DNA of 5,368 nt, taken from NCBI GenBank assembly GCA_947176425.1, contig CAMWQV010000191.1:1-5368 (forward strand), written 5' to 3'. The notes under the pieces are model-generated. The model did not search any database and had not been told where the DNA came from. It saw only the letters and a program-made list of their open reading frames with translations. Below, in pieces: positions 4,615-5,368 of the stretch (positions within the stretch are counted from its first letter, which is position 1; each line of letters begins with the position of its first letter). Both the position numbers and the translations under genes were made by a program. Origin of the DNA: an uncultured Clostridia bacterium (lineage in GTDB: Bacteria; Bacillota; Clostridia; Oscillospirales; Oscillospiraceae).

Positions 4615-4929
4615 ATGAACGAAAAGCGGTTGGAGCCGGAGAAGATTACGGCATTATATGAGCGCCTTAGCCGTGACGACGAGCAAATTGGGGATAGTAA
4701 CTCAATCGTGAATCAAAAAGCTATGTTGGAAAGCTATGCCGCCCAGCGAGGATTCACAAACATCATTCATTATACGGACGATGGCTGGAGCGGCGCTAAT
4801 TTTGAGCGGCCCAGTTGGAAACAGCTTGTCACGGATATTGAAGCTGGGAAGATCGGCTGCGTGATCGCAAAGGACATGAGCCGTATCGGGAGAGATTATC
4901 TGCAAACGGGTTTCTATACAGATGTGTAA
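4615..4929 (+). pseudogene. Truncated large serine recombinase (TndX-like), catalytic domain only
   Basis: The 104-residue product matches the N-terminus of large serine recombinases that move ICEs of this group. YERLSRDDE (15-23) carries the nucleophile S19 and R17, and KDMSRIGRD (86-94) has the conserved arginines R90 and R93. Intact members are roughly 500 residues and continue after GFYT-x-V with the rest of the catalytic domain, the recombinase domain, zinc ribbon and coiled coil; here TAA follows V104. The ATG is fixed by AGGGAG (4603-4608), shown in the loop of a small TTGAA/TTCAA stem, and by the ATGA overlap with tnpW. Without its DNA-binding domains it should not recombine DNA. After the stop, FKD can be read one frame over (4934-4942), as expected of the intact family, so a small frameshifting insertion may have come before the loss. 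Confidence 0.85.
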
Positions 4930-5071
4930 TTTGTTTAAGGATACACCAACAACTTGCGCTTACCGATACTCATGCCAGATCAACATACAAGCCGACAGAA
5001 GAGAGCAACTACATTGTGGTAGTTGTCTCTCTGCTGGTCGTTGTGGCTACACAGAAATGCGATGTGGATAG
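4922..5071 (+). CDS. Possible cysteine-rich small ORF (doubtful)
   Basis: An ATG inside the last codons of the recombinase stump opens a 49-residue frame ending at TAG 5069-5071. It holds seven cysteines (positions 2, 12, 18, 32, 35, 41, 48), including HCGSCLSAGRCGYTEMRCG with a C-x2-C pair, suggesting a small metal-binding fold if it is made. There is no good ribosome binding site before 4922, and a long hairpin (4993-5040) lies within it, which may explain the sequence better than coding does. The first residues may instead be recombinase remnant in a shifted frame, the rest belonging to a partial gene. Its cysteine content matches the next small ORF, the main reason to list it. Confidence 0.22.
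   Translation: MCNLFKDTPTTCAYRYSCQINIQADRREQLHCGSCLSAGRCGYTEMRCG
4993..5040 (+). repeat. Long hairpin after the recombinase stump
   Basis: CAACTAC 5006-5012 pairs with GTAGTTG 5019-5025 (loop ATTGTG); after a bulged T, AGAGAG 5000-5005 pairs with CTCTCT 5027-5032; CAG 4996-4998 with CTG 5034-5036; and CGA 4993-4995 with TCG 5038-5040. That makes about 19 pairs with two bulges and one mismatch. No U run follows on the + strand, so it is a stable structure rather than a plain terminator. Confidence 0.55.
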
Positions 5072-5166
5072 TTGGGGGAGATATTCCTGCTTACTTAAAA
5101 TCTCAACATTAAAAAAGCGTAATATCTGTAATTCTGTCAAAGTTATAAAAAGTGAGGGCGTTTATT

Positions 5167-5340
5167 ATGTATCCCAAAGAGTGCAAAATTAATCTTGTCT
5201 GTCCCAAATGTGATTTTTTTCAAGAAAAATGGAAAGGTATAGGAGAATGTAAGGCCTATTCTGTCATCGTGTTTCCCAAAAACGATTTCATTCGTGAAAA
5301 GTGCAAAGAAATTCGGCTCATCGGTAGAATGAGTGGGTAG
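5167..5340 (+). CDS. Small cysteine-containing protein of unknown function
   Basis: The 57-residue product starts MYPKECKINLVCPKCDFFQE and has five cysteines (6, 12, 15, 28, 46), with a CPKC pair like a zinc ribbon or rubredoxin-type knuckle. I do not recognise the family. It has many lysines, no signal peptide and no membrane segment, so it is probably cytoplasmic. ATG 5167 is preferred to GTG 5152 because GAGGG (5154-5158) lies 8 nt before the ATG, whereas GTG 5152 would lie within the same signal. Codons are AT-rich, unlike topB and similar to the GNAT cargo. It lies beyond the recognisable ICE, on what may be flanking or newly joined DNA. Two stops in a row (TAG, TAA at 5338-5343) close it, and no gene follows before the window ends. 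Confidence 0.5.
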   Translation: MYPKECKINLVCPKCDFFQEKWKGIGECKAYSVIVFPKNDFIREKCKEIRLIGRMSG

Positions 5341-5368
5341 TAAAAAGTGAACAAGCCCTTGGCAGGAC

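Larger units (their letters stand above)
4397..4618 (+). pseudogene. tnpW: TnpW-family protein gene with an ATA in place of its start codon
   Basis: The frame encodes 73 residues with the TnpW hallmark IYRRIGSTTYKVRVHFS (14-30) followed by ETMNDKILHLI (35-45). TnpW is a small protein encoded just before the large serine recombinase in Tn4451-like elements; its role is not known to me beyond that linkage. AAGGAAGG (4384-4391) is well placed, but the codon 5 nt later, where a start is expected, is ATA (4397-4399). An in-frame ATT lies just before it. The first in-frame ATG (4505) would remove half the protein. It is thus either silenced by one base change, started at a rare codon, or misread. 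Its TGA overlaps the recombinase ATG as ATGA, so coupling is expected. The recombinase promoter lies within its last third. Confidence 0.75.
1..4929. mobile_element. Degraded Tn1549/Tn4451-like ICE remnant
   Basis: The stretch carries, in the order usual for Clostridia conjugative elements, topB, an XRE regulator, a small orphan gene, the start of the giant helicase/methylase gene, tnpW and a large serine recombinase. The helicase gene is broken near 3700 and the recombinase ends at 4929, so the distal half of the element is mostly gone. A GNAT cargo on the opposite strand sits between 2901 and about 3500. The left end of the element lies outside the window, and no attachment site can be named. 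The family assignment comes from recognised protein sequences and gene order; the idea of one element with internal deletions, rather than two elements joined side by side, is inference. Confidence 0.65.

Noticed and set aside
1..5368. CRISPR arrays, tRNA, rRNA and complete insertion sequences.
   Set aside because: No regularly spaced repeats, no cloverleaf-like or rRNA-like segment, and no transposase other than the recombinase stump was seen.

Overview
The window looks like a worn remnant of an integrative and conjugative element (ICE) of the Tn1549/Tn4451 type from a gut-type Clostridia (Bacillota). The assignment rests on gene content and order: an ICE-type topoisomerase III followed by a tightly packed XRE regulator and small orphan genes, the first codons of the very large helicase/methylase protein of these elements, then tnpW and a large serine recombinase. 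Strong AGGAGG-type ribosome binding sites and the GC-rich codon use of the topB block against AT-richer flanks fit Clostridia. The species cannot be named from the sequence.

Layout. 1-2892 (+) is an intact ICE operon: a possible 3' end of an upstream gene (3-89), topB (77-2194), an XRE-type regulator (2197-2583), a 14-codon bridging micro-ORF (2576-2620) and a small conserved-looking orphan gene (2620-2892). At 2895-2900 a perfect AGGAGG follows with no start codon behind it. From 2921 to about 3500 lies an AT-richer cargo on the opposite strand: a GNAT acetyltransferase with its own near-consensus promoter and a 17-nt palindrome at the predicted transcription start. The + strand ICE sequence resumes with a 15-bp hairpin (3517-3550), an RBS and the first 38 codons of the helicase/methylase gene (3587), which breaks near 3700. 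Several kilobases of the usual element are missing at this point.

3722-4396 holds no gene I can support, but has an unusually dense series of hairpins, several of which pair fully only as + strand RNA because of their G-U pairs. tnpW follows (4397-4618) with ATA where the start codon should be, overlapping a large serine recombinase by ATGA (4615). The recombinase has its own extended -10 promoter inside tnpW and is cut after 104 codons, within its catalytic domain.

After 4930 the sequence is AT-rich and unlike the ICE backbone. It holds a long hairpin, a doubtful 49-codon cysteine-rich ORF (4922-5071) and a more believable 57-codon cysteine-containing ORF (5167-5340).

Working together: topB and the lost helicase would serve DNA processing in transfer, and TnpW with the recombinase would serve excision and integration. 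With the helicase and recombinase both broken, this copy should be unable to move by itself. What remains active is probably the topB operon and the GNAT cargo. I see no clear new multi-gene system. The items most worth a second look are the operator-like palindrome of the GNAT gene, the + strand structured region upstream of tnpW, and the two small cysteine-rich ORFs at the right edge.
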